From Plutella xylostella (Eukaryota > Arthropoda > Insecta > Lepidoptera > Plutellidae), in assembly GCF_932276165.1 (NCBI RefSeq), contig NC_064005.1:2232001-2296000 (forward strand): 64,000 nucleotides of DNA. The letters are read 5' to 3'. Under the pieces are notes generated by a model, which saw only the letters and a list, made by a program, of their open reading frames with translations, was not told the DNA's origin and made no database searches. A program made the translations under genes and the position numbers. Positions 13,991 to 27,400 of this stretch are shown piece after piece. Within the stretch, counting starts at the first letter, position 1, and every line of letters begins with the position of its first letter.

Positions 13991-14192
13991 ACTAGCTGTT
14001 CCCGCGCGCTTCGCTTCGCCTTAAAAAGTTTTCCCGTGGGATTTCCGGGATAAAAGTAGCCTATGTTTTTTCCCAGGGTCTAGACCGTATGTATACCAAA
14101 TTTAATTCAAATCCGTTCAGTAGTTTTGGCGTGAAAGAGTAACAGACAGACAGACAGACACAGTTACTTTCGCATTTATAATATTAGTTAGG
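13991..14192 (+). mobile_element. Helitron-like short interspersed repeat
   Basis: About 200 bp beginning ACTAGCTGTTCCCGCGCG and ending CGCATTTATAATATTAGTTA, with a (CAGA)n block at 14141-14160. It is the same family as 10618-10818 in the opposite orientation and aligns over its whole length, including the 'gggataaaagtagcctatg' segment. Confidence 0.7.
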
Positions 14193-15420
14193 ATTAGGAT
14201 TAAATTTCATTCTTACACATGAATCCTGAACCCTTGATCCATTAAGTTGAGAAGTTAAGGTAGTAATTGGCAGCAAAAAGGGAAAATGCAAGTGGCAATG
14301 TACCTACTTCACCTACCTTCTCAGCGATTCGTCGTATTTTTTATAACATTTACCTACTTGAATATATAAAATTTTTTTTTCTATTGGAGTATTTCCAAAA
14401 CCATAATCCGATTGTATTTCCCGGAACGGGTAAGCCAGATGTTTACCAAAAACCGTCCGGGGAGAGGGTAAACGTTTTAATTGCAATTAGTTAATGAGGG
14501 GTGCTCTAAAGTAAATTATCTATGTTGTGCGGTGGCTTTGAACTAACCGCATTTAAAACATACCTACTAGTACAGTGCAAATTAACTCGTGTAGTAATTT
14601 TATTTATTTAGGTAAGTTAAGTAATATTTTTTTCCGAATGGCCGAAAAAAACACAGGATCGGGAACGGTGGTCAATTCATAAGGAGGCCTTTGCCCAGCA
14701 GTGGGACGCAACCCAGGCTACATAACAAAACGGTCTATCAAACCGCAAGACTCTTTATGAAGGTAAACGCATAAAAAACAATCACCTGTCTGTACTTAGC
14801 CACGCAAAAAAAAAACCCTTTAACTTCAAGATACATTTGCGTCCATTACTTAAACACAAATGTATGCAAAAAACCTAGCCGTATCGATCACAAAACTAAT
14901 TTACTCGCCCAACAGTTACCAATTATTTTACACATGGAGCAATTTAGCATTTTCTAAGTCTCCTACATACAGTCAAAGCCTCAGCGCGCATCACTTCTGA
15001 TACTGTACCGCTTTATTTTAACCCTCTTAAGGGATACTTTTGGAAGGTTGAAAGCCTGGACTGTACAAGAAACAAGAGAAGAACTGAAATATAGCTTCTA
15101 GCGCCAATTTGCATGTCCCTAGTTATAAATATACCGGCTATTGTAAAGGCTTTTACAAGCTTTTAATGCTGATCGCGTGAACGCAAACCAAGGCGTAGTT
15201 ATTCTACAGCCTAAGTATCTCTACATTCATTTTCCTCATTTTAAACTTATATGAGGTAGTCACACTTATCATTATCACACAAATTAAATGGAGCCGCCTT
15301 TTTCGGATATGCAGATGTGAAATAAGTTTAAAAATACTATAAACTTATATCGGAAATATACCGGAAAAACAAAAAAGTGACATGAGTCATTTTACCTTTG
15401 CGATGGCGATAGGTCACCTA

Positions 15421-15540
15421 GGGCCACTTGCACCAACAAATTAAATCTAGATTTATGCCATAAATTTATATGGACTGACGTTTCATAAATCGAGGTTTAT
15501 CACTAAAATCTAGATTTGAGATGTTGGTGCTAGCCGGGCC
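15421..15540. mobile_element. 120-bp MITE with terminal inverted repeats
   Basis: Begins GGGCCACTTGCACCAAC and ends GTTGGTGCTAGCCGGGCC, which are near-perfect inverses. Inner parts also pair around the word AAATCTAGATTT, giving arms of about 35 bp. It is flanked by TA on both sides (15419-15420, 15541-15542), consistent with a Tc1/mariner-type TA duplication. No coding content. The '(C)ACTTGCACCAAC' terminus is common in lepidopteran genomes. Confidence 0.75.
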
Positions 15541-15790
15541 TAGACTGCGGGACAATATCCTCTCCACTTTACATTTCCAATAAGCAACTTCTTTGCACTG
15601 GACAGAGAGAAACCGGCGTGTGGTCACTGCCTGCTACAGGTACTATCAAGGTGCAGCATTACATAAAACATTAGAAATTACTTTGGAACGGCTAAGCTAA
15701 AATATGGCTAAAAACACTATTACTTAGAACTACCCTCTTTTTCGTCGGGGGCTTAAAACACTTATGCTTGCACCTTGCACCACAGATCGA

Positions 15791-15830
15791 ATATTAGTTA
15801 CTATACATGCACATGTATTGTAACTAATAT
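15791..15830. repeat. 40-bp near-perfect palindrome
   Basis: Arms of about 19 bp starting ATATTAGTTACTATACATG pair with the right half with one internal mismatch, and almost no loop. There are no transposon termini or duplications around it. Confidence 0.75.
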
Positions 15831-17189
15831 CTAATAGTGCAATCACGAGTTACGAAGGGATATTGTTCTGAAATCGGGGACGATCTGATTTCCCCGATAG
15901 TACCTGTTGGTGTAAAAAACTGTGAATTCTTGCTAGGTACTAGGAGGAAAAGTCTATGCTATTATTTAAGACTGGTTCACTGCTAACTAGTCGTAAGTGC
16001 GGTAGTAATATAGAACATACGTACATAAAAATTAAATCAGTAGGTGTGTATAAACAAATAAATAAATGATATACCTAAAAATATATTTTTACTGTAGATG
16101 TTTTCAAAAATAGCAAAAAAAACCTAAAATTTCAGATCTATTTACACCTTTCAAATTGACAATAGTACAATTTTATATACTGAAATAATAAGATATAAAT
16201 ACCTACAAATTCCGCCAGCACAGCAAGTCTTGTTGACTCGCAACAGCCACATATTACGTGTAGTATAAAAACCTGTAAAGTCTTGCCAGTGGGAAGTATT
16301 TTCATTCATGTTTATGTCTAGAGGACTCCCCGCGCGACGACCACCGTTTTATTGACAGCATAAATATCAGCCGAGCAGCAACATGTAGAGTTTAGTACGC
16401 CAAGAGGCGGCTGTGGAAAATGGCGACGGAATTACCTGGATAAATAATTCCGGTCTAAACAGAGTTATAATACAAATCTGTCATTTCTGAAAATTTTACA
16501 TACCACTCGTATAAACCATTTTATAAACTCATGTTTTTGGCAGATTAGAGGTATTTATTTACCTAATTACCCCCAAAAAGCTTTCTTAGCATTCATGACA
16601 CAAAGCCCCGGAATAATAATCTTTACGAGGTCAAACGCGGTGTCTGCCAAATGCCGCAAGAAACGCAAGAAGAACTAACACGTCCACCGCACACATTCCG
16701 AATGCCATTATATAGAATGCAAATGCGACCCAGTTCCGAAACTAATCCACCGAAACGCTTTCAGAAAACCGCCCCGATCGCACGTAGAGCCAATTATAAC
16801 TCTATGACAGATTCCAGCCCGTAGTTCCACGCCCGCTCTAGAAGTTCCCAAGTCTGTACCACGTAAGAGATTCTTTGTAAATTGGCATCGTTTGAGATCT
16901 TAATTAAGTCGCTTGAGTTTTAAGTCGGCATCACGGTCGTGGTGTGTCGTGCGAGGGATATAGACCTCCCATCCAATAATACGGTATGCACTTGCGAATG
17001 CAAAGAGGGTCGCCTTCGACAGCGCGAGACGGGTGCGAAATTGGTAGAGAAGATTAAACGAAACTTTTATTGTGAATTGGACTTTGGCACGTGTTCAGGT
17101 TTGCTGGCTTATCAACTGAGTATTTGAGGCTGGTGATAATTATGTTATTATGTTGGCTTCCGTTTTTTTTCTTTTGATATGGAATTTTA

Positions 17190-17345
17190 GAATAGAATAG
17201 ACTCTTTATTTTGGAACATTAAGGAAAAAATTACAGTATCACAACTTATATATATAAAGTAGTACAAAAAAGGCGGTCTTATTTCTTAAAGCAATCTCTA
17301 CCAGACAACCGTTGAATGGAAGAGACAATTTTAACATAATTAATG
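17190..17345 (-). mobile_element. 3' tail of a non-LTR retrotransposon
   Basis: Contains 'agaatagaatagactcttt' followed by 'aaaggcggtcttatttctta' and 'caatctctaccagacaacc'. This is the inverse of a tail found in many lepidopteran LINE copies, reading GGTTGTCTGGTAGAGATTG and then a pyrimidine-rich spacer. Related fragments lie at 33700, 38123, 47637, 57478 and 57590. No coding sequence remains. Confidence 0.55.
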
Positions 17346-20300
17346 GGAGTAGAGGTGCAAGGTATACAACTTAAACAGTATACATACTATAGACTATATT
17401 TCGTTCTTTGTCGTAATTGTTTTTGTTTATTATTATTCCCTTGCCTTAATTATGCTTTAGCATCTATGAAGAGTGCTGTCACGTTAACAGATTAAGTTTC
17501 TTCGGCATAATAAACAACTTATTTATGCCCCCTGTTTTTATTAATGTGTTTCGCTTTTCCCGCTTCGAGCGTTCTGGCACGAAAAATACTGCAGCATTTA
17601 AATCTTCTACTTATGCAGATGGTTTCCTTTTAGAACGCCCGTTTTATAAGAAATGGAAGGGGACTAAGAAATCTTACTTAGAGCTTATAAATATGCCGTA
17701 AGTAGATGTTTGATACATCACAGTCTCTGTGTTTTTTTTCCCGACTGCGGAAAATCAAAAAGGAGGTGTGTTTAAATTTTGTGTGTGTACCTATATTTCT
17801 TCAGACGTATAGTCAAAAAAATCGAGGAAACCCAATTTTTACAAGAGATATTATATTCGATATCCTTCTTTGTAAATTTTTGTAACAAATAGCTCAATAG
17901 ATTTTCTAAGCGTGAATCTAACAACATGGTGTTCCAAACGTTAAACACAGTAACTCTTCCTGTAGTCGAACAATAACAAAGCTGCAACAAATACCCAACA
18001 TATCTCTTAGAGAACAAGCAACAACTCTCTAACCCAATTCTTAGATCCGATTTCTCTTAAAAATACCGAACTTTCCGGACATGATCCTTTAGCTTACCGG
18101 ATTAATGTGACCTGTCTTCCCCCCCTAAGTTCATACAACATTAGGTGGCTTCAGGGAGTATAACCCTTTTTAGAGAGGTCAGAATAACTGGTGGAGTAAC
18201 CCAAGCATTGCCAAAAGTGCTCTTGCCAAAGGCCCGGTATTCGCACCCCTCTATTCCCCCCAAAACAAGACTTGGCAACATTTCTCTCCGCGTGCATATT
18301 GAGTTCCTGAACGTTTGAGAGACGATGACTCGACGCTTCGGCTCAAATATATTGCTATCATTCCAGATTTTGAATCCGGATTTGTTTAAACTGTTGGCAG
18401 CCGCGCCTGTTTTGATTTTTGGAAGCTTTTTTCCGCGTCTGATGCCATTTACGGAGCTAAATGGTCAATGAGAAATTTCGTGTCTGCAAAAGGAATATGA
18501 TCACGGCTCGACTGTGCCAACACTGCTGAAATTGTAAGCCCAATATTTGTAATGTGATTTTCTTCTGTAATTTGTCTTTTAAGAGCTAAAGATGACAAAG
18601 TAATGGCAATAAACATTGTAGCAAAGTTATATTGACAGCTTTCAAGTTAACCGAAACGTTAAGATCCAAAACTTCTTACGTACGAGACAAATTTCATCAT
18701 GATCATTAATTGATTAGGACTTTTACACATAACAACATGATGGAATTTCTAAACACATGGCAGCCAAGTGAGTCTAATTAAGTGGTAAAGATAGCTGCCA
18801 GTCATAATCCAGCTCTGTTGCAATTCCAAGATTTGATCCGCAGTATTATTGTAATTAGCTGCGTCTTAATCAACGCTATCTGATTCTGTTCGTTGATCCT
18901 TGTCAGGTTCTATTAATCAACCTATTTGTCAACTGGCGTTATTACAGCATTAGCAAGTGTACTTGATTTTGAAATACCTGATGATTTTAAATAAAACAAT
19001 TTCGAAAAATTATCCCATTCAAGAATTTATGTGGATGCGTTGAAGAGTAGGGTTAAGTATAGTCTGGGTACATAGTTTTAAACTGCTCAAATCGAAGTGC
19101 AAACAAAGCTGGACGTGGTTTTAGCTTTCAAGAGGTAGCCGAGATCACATGTGGGTCCATGTTTGCTCTGGCCGTATCCCGATGTATAGCGGAGTTATGA
19201 CTACAATTTGTTTTTGCCATTTCCTTGTAGTTTCTTAAAGCACGATTATTGAAAAATATTTATTTATAAACATATTTATTAAGCTCAGTGACTGCAGTCA
19301 TCCGTTTTTCGTTTTGCTTTGCACGTAGGGTGTACCTACACCTACACAGGTTCAGGGTATTATCATTTTTCAAGAGGTATTTTATTGTTTCAGTTTCAGT
19401 CCGTTAATAACAGAAAGTCCCTATAAGTTAAGATAAAAGTAGGTAGTCAACATACTGGTACTCCTCTATAGTTCTGCTAATGGGAGTGGCGGCAATCGTC
19501 TTCTTGTGCCGTGCTCAAGCTTCCTCCTAATCGTTTGAGCTAACTTTGAGCAATAATACTTACCGCCTTCTTTGGAGGGAGGACATGTTATGAAGTATGT
19601 TTCTCGTTTCACAATTTTCTTGTTATTCCTTTGTTATGTAGCTTTCTTTGGTATCTTATCACCGCGCTTGAAGAGTGCTTTTTTGATGGAGAAATTATTT
19701 AGAACTTCATAAGCTTTCATTCAGTTTGTCACGTACCTATTTATTTTTACGTAGTCAGCTTTAAAATCCGTATCACGATACATTTTGACATATTTTTCGA
19801 TAGATTAATTATTATGAGGATGTTCACGGATATTAGTATAAAAACAAGATACCTATAACAAGTGTCAAAATTTTTCGTGTTAAGGCTCCTGCAGAAATTA
19901 CTATTTTATATATTTTATAGTTAGGTGCCTATGTTTGTTATTATGTAGCAACAGCTGCTCTATAGGTACTAAAGTCCCATTCCTGTCTAGATACTCAACA
20001 AAAATTTATGACGTTTCATTCATTATCATTAAACGTGTAATTTGCTATTTTCCAAGAAATGTAGCGTATGCGAAATAGCAAATAAGCATAAAATAAATAT
20101 CCCAAGAATCCTGATGAAATGGCTTTACCGTACAAATACGTCTATCATTCATTTTCATGTTAAATTAAATAAGATATAAATATCAATTATGAATTATTTG
20201 TCACTGGAGAACTTTATCTAACAAACAACAAATAAATACAATTGTAAATAAAAAAAATATTTCACAACTAGGCAATTTGTGATTGCTCCTACACAACTAC

Positions 20301-20682
20301 ATTCAGACTTTAGAAGGTAAGTACTTACTTACTTAGCGGTGTTTGAATCTAGAGATGTTCCCGTCGTAAATCAGAACCTAAGTAGTTCCAGCTACGGTAT
20401 CATTTAGCTTAAAACAATTTCAATATAGCCAGTAGAATCCTGCTTTCCAATCAACAACTTGTAAGATATTTCTACACAGATTTCTCGCAACTTTAATTAT
20501 TATTGGATGAGCATTTGAGCATGCACCCAGCTATCAGCAGTTGTGAAATGTCGAGAGCAGAAAATATGTTTTTGTTGGATGGTATTCTATTTGTACTCGA
20601 AGTTCTTTCCCAAATGAGTTGATACTTACAGTTACTTGAAGATATTTTTTTTTGTAAAAAACACATTACATTTACACACCAC

Positions 20683-20790
20683 TAACCCGCACTAGGTCAG
20701 CGTAGTGGACTAGGCCTAAACTAAACCCCTTCCTTCATTGGAAGGAGACCCGTGCCCCAGCAGTGGCGACGTGATGGGTCGTGATGATGA
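20683..20790 (+). mobile_element. SINE-like fragment, family with AGCAGTGG tail
   Basis: The segment 'cccgcactaggtcagcgtag' through 'gtgccccagcagtgg' and 'gatgggtcgtgatgatgac' matches the fragment at 48059-48165, and in the opposite orientation the one at 44606-44680. It is a common short retroelement tail in moths. The 5' part is missing. Confidence 0.6.
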
Positions 20791-23700
20791 CATTAAATCA
20801 CTATAGGCTATACATAGGTATATGCCAAAAATTATGAAGTTGCAGTGAAATAGCCTATGGGGAGTGAAGTAACAAATACTTTTGACACTTAGGTATATTT
20901 ATATGTGCTTGCTTAATAAAGTGATCAAAGCGTAACAAACCGTTTGTTAATAATCGGGGATCAGCATTAAGTTTGCTATTAGTTACCAGCCTCTTCCTGG
21001 AAAGAAGATAGATATGTGGCTTCGTTAATTAATATAGATCCTTCCAGAAATCTATTACTGCTTTGTTATGAACGGGTACATTGTTTCTGGATTGCTTTTG
21101 TTCGTGTTGAGTAGATAGATACTCAATATAACTTGGTTAATCATAGCTAGTTGCAAATGTTTAGTTTGTTAATTGTTTTCATTTAGGATTTGATGAAATT
21201 TATTTTAGTCGCCAACCGGCAATATGCTTAGAATATAATCATTAATCAGATAAAGTATTAATTTGTATGTTAACATAATTTATTTTTTATGCTCCTCATA
21301 ATGTAGTCTATTGATGTTGTCATAAACTATGTCATGTTGAATCTCTTTCATATATCACTTATTAACAAACCAAAAAATCATGTTTACTCTATGATTGAGA
21401 AATCGATATATTTATGGATGTATGATATTAAATATAATTACAATTTAGCTGAAAATAACGTCCAAAGTAGGTAAGAAAAGAACTATTCCAGTTATTACAC
21501 AGCCCCGCCTATTCCATTCGGCATGTCCCATATTGCATTTTTATCGTCCATAACAGTCCGAATCCGAGAAAAGTGAGGGAAGCTGGTAACACTGACACAT
21601 TTGGCAACATTCCCTCCAGCGCTGGCAACACTATTCGAAATTTGTAGTTTACTGTGCATACGGGAATCGGTGCCCCATTTTTGGTTTATTTTGGGAAGAA
21701 AATTTCTTTATCTTACAATCTTTTATTTTGTTTTGAATAAAAAATATGAAGGTATTGAATCAAGCAAGGTCCACCAATCCGAACTTGGCCCGTGTGGTGA
21801 AATAAGGCCTAAAAATCTCTTATTTATTGACTAGAGGTATAGGTAATTCCTTTACAGGTAAACAAACATCTTTCAGTACTAAAAAGTTTAAACGATCAAA
21901 CTTTCAGAAGCTCCCGTCAAAATAATAGAACTTTAACTTGGCAATACAACACAACTTGATATGAAAGTATTTATTGTTCGAAAACATTTGAAGATTGGAA
22001 AATCCTTCTTTTGAACACAATACATCGAATATCCAAGTCTCGGATTAAATCTATAAAAAACTTCGGAAAACTTATTGTTTGTCACAAAATAGAAGAGCAG
22101 GAAAATGTACAGTAAAGTTTGTACTGGATGCTGAAATTGTGTCAGTGTTACAATTAGAAGTTTTTCTTGACGTTATTTTTTCCTGCTTTTCGAAGTTTAT
22201 GAATATTATCTTGTCAACCAATGTATAGCTAGGTACACTTAGGTATGTGAGTAGGTATATACTATTTACTACTACCATTATATAGTTAAGTTTATTTATT
22301 TTTATGTTACAAACGTGCATTTAACACTTATTAATTACCATAACTATTTAGATTTCAGCACAAAATGATTACATTTAATAAAACACCATTCATACTTCAG
22401 TATCAATAGCGTACAAGCTCACAACAAGACAAAGCTAGACCTTTCATAGGGAGATAAAAGTTTCTATTACTATTCAATTGAGTCACTAATCGCGATGCGA
22501 GCCCGCCAGAATATTACCATCGGATAAAGATGGCATACTTTGCGGAGTCTGACCGTTACAAAGTAATAATTCACGTGAGAAAACCAACAGAATAGGTTCG
22601 TTAAGAGGCTTAAGAGCCCTTGGTGTCAAGCTTTATGCTGATGTCAGGCGTTCGGACGACAGCGCACGAGAGCCCGCCAAGACCCGCCAAATGTTAATGA
22701 GATGTCGGCCCTCCCGATCAATAATAACCAATACTATTTATCTCTCATAAATGGCATTATATATTCCATTCATACCTGCTCTGTGACGTGTTAATTAGTA
22801 TTCTGACGAGGATAAATAATAGAGATAATAAATTATCGATCCTGACAGAAAGCATTTATGTGAATTACAAAGTTATCAGGCATATTCAAAAACATCTTTT
22901 GTATGGTAATGCGGTTATAACCGCTAAGAATACAAGGATGGGTGTATAAATGTTAAAGTTTAGATCGACTATAAAGATGTATCTGTTCATCGAATGTCGG
23001 AGTATTTTCGAGGATGTAACGGTCCTAATGTAGTGTGTTATCCGGAACTGACCCCGAGAGAACTATCTAACGCCTGTTGACCTCGCGACCTCGCAATCTC
23101 TGCCACCTCCTTATGTACGCACCACGCATGCATAATTATGAGACCCCACTTGCTCTTACGTCCATAAAATATAAAAACAACAGTTAAGCTTGCGCAAATT
23201 CATTATTTGTACATCCATAAAACATACCAAGCACAAAACGATTTACGATTCGATCAACATCAAATGCTAAGTGCAAACGTAATATGAAAGCTACGTTTGA
23301 CTGACAAGTGAACCATCTGATTGTAAAGACATTTCTACATTTATCGACGCGAACTGACATTTTAAAATGGTAAACGAAACAAACGTTGCACTATCAGTAA
23401 TGGGAAGGTGGAATGTAAAACCGACCTAATGAAATACCGTATGCCTGGTTAGAAACCCGTCTGTCCAATTTAAACGATAAAAAATAAATTAAAATAAGCG
23501 TCCAGCTACGAAAGGCACTGATGATATCACGGCGACGCGCCCGGCACCCATTGTGCTTTTAGATGTAGTAGTCTATAATTGCGGCGTCTTTGTAATACAA
23601 AATGAGGTGTTAGCTCTTCTATTAAATAATAAGTAGTTTGATGCTAATGTAGGGGAATCGATACGCTCGATGTCAGACCCGAAATTGGGTTGCTTCAGCC

Positions 23701-23808
23701 TGTAGCTGCAGGCTGTTTCCTTCATGACGAGACACTTTTTAAGCCACGCCTTTGACTTGTCATTTGGTTTCCCAGTACTTACTAATGATATTATTCTGCT
23801 TGTTACAG

Positions 23809-24475
23809 ATACTAAAAGATAAAACTGCGTATGGCCGATAGATTCAAGAAGAGTCCAAAACAAGCGTCCGTGTACGCTTTTTGGACAAACATCCACAATG
23901 TTTGGTTTAAAAACATCAGCGGCGAGGGAAGGAAGTTGCATCATAGACAAAACATTTTGTTAAATGAGCCAGATAATGGAATAGACAGTGAGAAACAAAA
24001 TGTCCAACAAGAAGGTGACAGAGACGGTGCCACACGTGATCATTCTAAACTCAAGGAACTACCTGTTATTATAGCAAATGAGAATCAGGTTGAAATAGGT
24101 CATGTGAATGACGAAAACAGCTTTGAAGATGACGACGACGAGATCAGAAGAAACGTGTGGAGCGATGTCGATGACGAACTTTACATAGCGAAACTAATCG
24201 AATTAAGGAGTTCAAATAATGTCCATAACATTGATAAACGTGATATTAGTGCATACGTAAGTGATAGTGAAATCAGTGAGAAGGTTGTGAATAGTGTTAA
24301 GTTAGAGTACGAAGACATGTGGGATATAGAGCCCACGGATCTGACTGAATGTGACTGTTTGGGGCCACCGCCTGAGTTTCTGCTGCCGCCGCCACCGAGA
24401 CCGCCGTTTCTGCAATCGGAATACTATTGTGGGGATGATCCTATACCTGATTTGGAAACCTGTGAATCGGAACCA
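23809..24475 (+). CDS. Gene 1, first coding exon (start codon 23831)
   Basis: The acceptor TGTTACAG ends at 23808, with a CTAAT branch-like word about 28 bases upstream. An in-frame TAA at 23813-23815 lies inside the exon, so translation should start at the ATG at 23831. The exon therefore carries 22 bases of 5' UTR plus codons 1-215, and ends in phase 0 at a GTAAGT donor (24476). It encodes the acidic hydrophilic N-terminal region MADRFKKSPKQ... with PPPP at 186-189. At least one untranslated exon must lie further upstream. If the donor is not used, the frame reads on to a stop near 24616, giving a soluble form with a hydrophobic end (residues about 216-240 are rich in L, I and V). That is possible but unsupported. 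Confidence 0.85.
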
Positions 24476-27400
24476 GTAAGTGCACTTTTTCTTTGTAGAA
24501 TAATAATTTTATCATACCTACTACTACTAGTTGAGTATACGCTATGGCCGAGACTCGATAAAAGCGGCTCAAAAGGAAACTATGTAATTAATTTTCAAAT
24601 TTACCTTTTATGTTAACATTGGTAGGCGGAAATCAATGATACATTTGAGATTTGAAACGCATAAACATACCTAATGTATAATAGGTAAACAACGCATGGT
24701 TAATTTGAATTTGTGGATAGATTAGTGTAATTAAAGCCCCTTAAGTTTCTCATTAGGCATAATTCCAAATGCTGGCATCCCGTTACGGTTTGTCTACATG
24801 CAGTAGCTTTTCATAGACAAAATGATGAATCAGCCAGTATTATCTTATCTGTGGAAACGCACGTTTCAACATATTTTGAACGAAGGAGGTAATGAATAAA
24901 CAGGCCGGCCTGCTCGCTTATCTCTGTAAATATTCGACGCATGCGGGCACTAATGAAACCATGTTAGCGACAATACACGTTGAAATTTATATCTTTATAC
25001 ATCGCTTACATTTTTACGGTCTGTGATCTCATAATACTGGCAGTGCGTTCCAGTGTTTGCTTTTACAACGCACGTGGGTCTGTTTGAGTCTAACCAACTG
25101 AGTGTTGACAATTTTATAAAACGTGAATTTTCGTAACTCAACTGTGCTAACATTTGTTGTGTTGTAACTGTTTAGTGAGCTTTCTCCTTCTTATTTGCTC
25201 GCTTGGCTATAGCCAGCCAGCTTCTATAGAACCTGAGTCATAATAAGACAGGTGTTGAAATAGCATCGCCACCTTTAAATGCGCAGTTCCGCGAAACTTA
25301 AACTACAGCAGCCTGTGTGAAATCGATGAAAAATATGTTATTTATATGTTTTTTTATCGCCAATTTATTGACTGGCTATTTAAAGGCAACCTACCGCGCG
25401 CAAATTCCTGCGGCCAAGATTACGATGTTCCCCCCACTTAGCTGCGAGATTAAGACATCAGACGTGTCCGTATTAATTGAGCCCAATAAAAGCGCCGCCA
25501 TGTCTGTTTTTAAAAGAATAACCAGTCTCCGTAGGTGTTCTGTCGTGAGTCGTGACCGATTCTGGACCTGTTGATTCGCCACACATTTAAACGGTTCCTA
25601 CGAACTGATTGGGAAATGATAAAATGACTTCAACAACATTGTGGTTAATACGATTTAAATGAGTCGGTGTAGGTATTATTGTTTTATTCTTTAGTATGAT
25701 AATTCCTTCCATAAAAAAGGTAACTGAGTTTGTAGGTTGTTGAGTTAAATTGGAAGGTGTTAGCCCGATGCCGAGATGGTCGCTGACCGCTTTTATAAAC
25801 GTCCAGATAAGATCTAAGCGCATGATCCCAGAGTGTGTTAAGCCTGAAAAAGGGACGTCGATTTGTCAAAACTGGCACTATCGGAACAAAAATCCGTCAT
25901 CGGTCCCGGGACAATATATCGGCGCATATCTCACGGCATCTCCAACGACAATATCGTAAAAAAACTTCAAAGTACAATATACGAATACGGCAAAGAGCTC
26001 TTTCTTATCTATCTGTCTATCAGGGACCGGTAGCCGATTTGTCAATGCCCGTTCCTTAATTAATAAAAAGTCGTCCTAAAAAATGAGTGAAACCCTAATG
26101 AATTTCGGTCGGTTCGCAGTGAACTTCAATAAGTTATGATTATCACTTCCTTAAAAGTTTTCAGCGTTAGGAAAGGTTTCTTTAAATTAAAATAAAGAAT
26201 TCCTTTAGCTGCAACGGAAAAAGAACTGAATTTGTTTTTCTTATTATTCGTAGTTGGTGTGTGTGGTGTTTCTACAGTTCGGCTTGAGTTCTTCTTATCT
26301 TTTGTTCTTATGTAGGTCAGGATAGAATGCAAAATTAAATTATTTTTATTTTAACATTTTCATGGAGGACCAGCAACAGCATTGTAGATGTTATTATGGA
26401 ATACTCTTTATTTGTACACTAAAAAGAATAACAACATTAAAAAGTTATAACATCATACCTGGACCAAAAGACTAATTCTATTCGATTCTAGAAGCTTTAG
26501 CTGCCAACGAATTAAATTATACTAGGCCTGGGCATTGCTTTATTTCCATGGCTGATGGTTGACCAAAAAAAGTATCCACGGTTGTCTTCTAAATTATGCG
26601 CATTCTGATCAGTATAAAAACTACACATTCATTCTCAACAATTAAATGAACAAACAAACAAATCACCTATTGTTTTCCTCCAAGTATTGTCCTGAATTGA
26701 TTAAGTTATTGTTTATATTAATACAAACCCACCCACATTAACCATTTTTGTATAATTCTATTACAATCGACTTAAACTTCAACATTTGCTGACTCAACAG
26801 ACATTAGTAATTACTTTTAATAGAATTGAACTTATTATAATACTATATTATGTTAACATGGGTAAGCAAAACATTTGAGCGGAAACAATTTCTTACAAAA
26901 ATAACCTTAGCTTAATTACTTAAATAATAATTATTGTAACGCTACACAAACTACATCGCAAGGTTCAAATTAGCTTGCATCATTATTACTGTCAGAGTTT
27001 ATAAAAAAGATACACATCAACCTCATCGCGCCCCGCCCGAATTGATAAAATCTAACCAATTATTCAAAATAATAGCCATATATCTTTCTTTCATCATGGC
27101 CGATAATTGCTTACTTCGTGTTTCAACGTTTTAACATTGGAAAGAATTTATTCGCCCCTCAGTGCTTTACTGATAGGTACCTACAACTAATAAAATGTTG
27201 ATCTACCCCCCCTGTTGTAAGCTGTGTCATTCTCTAAATCCACGAAGTTAGTTTATGTAGTGCTAACCTCGACTCTATCTCTTTGTATTAAGCGTGCCGA
27301 TTGCGTGACAATTATTGTTCGTTCGTTCGTCAATTTAGAGAGTAACCCACAGAAACTTTGGAATAAACTAGAGAAAAATGTTCACAAGAGGTTTTCCTAT

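Larger units (their letters stand above)
14193..23808. other. Long non-coding stretch upstream of gene 1
   Basis: No coding exon recognised. Repeats are listed separately at 15421, 15791, 17190 and 20683, plus a short SINE/LINE tail at 14681-14725 ('cctttgcccagcagtggga'). GC- and CpG-richer patches at about 16300-17130, 18100-18480 and 22480-23110 stand out from the AT-rich background and may be regulatory or hold an untranslated first exon of gene 1. An upstream exon must exist because 23809 is preceded by a splice acceptor. Confidence 0.45.

Noticed and set aside
23573..23950. 125-codon minus-strand open frame
   Set aside because: It overlaps the gene 1 start exon and its acceptor on the opposite strand and has no independent support.
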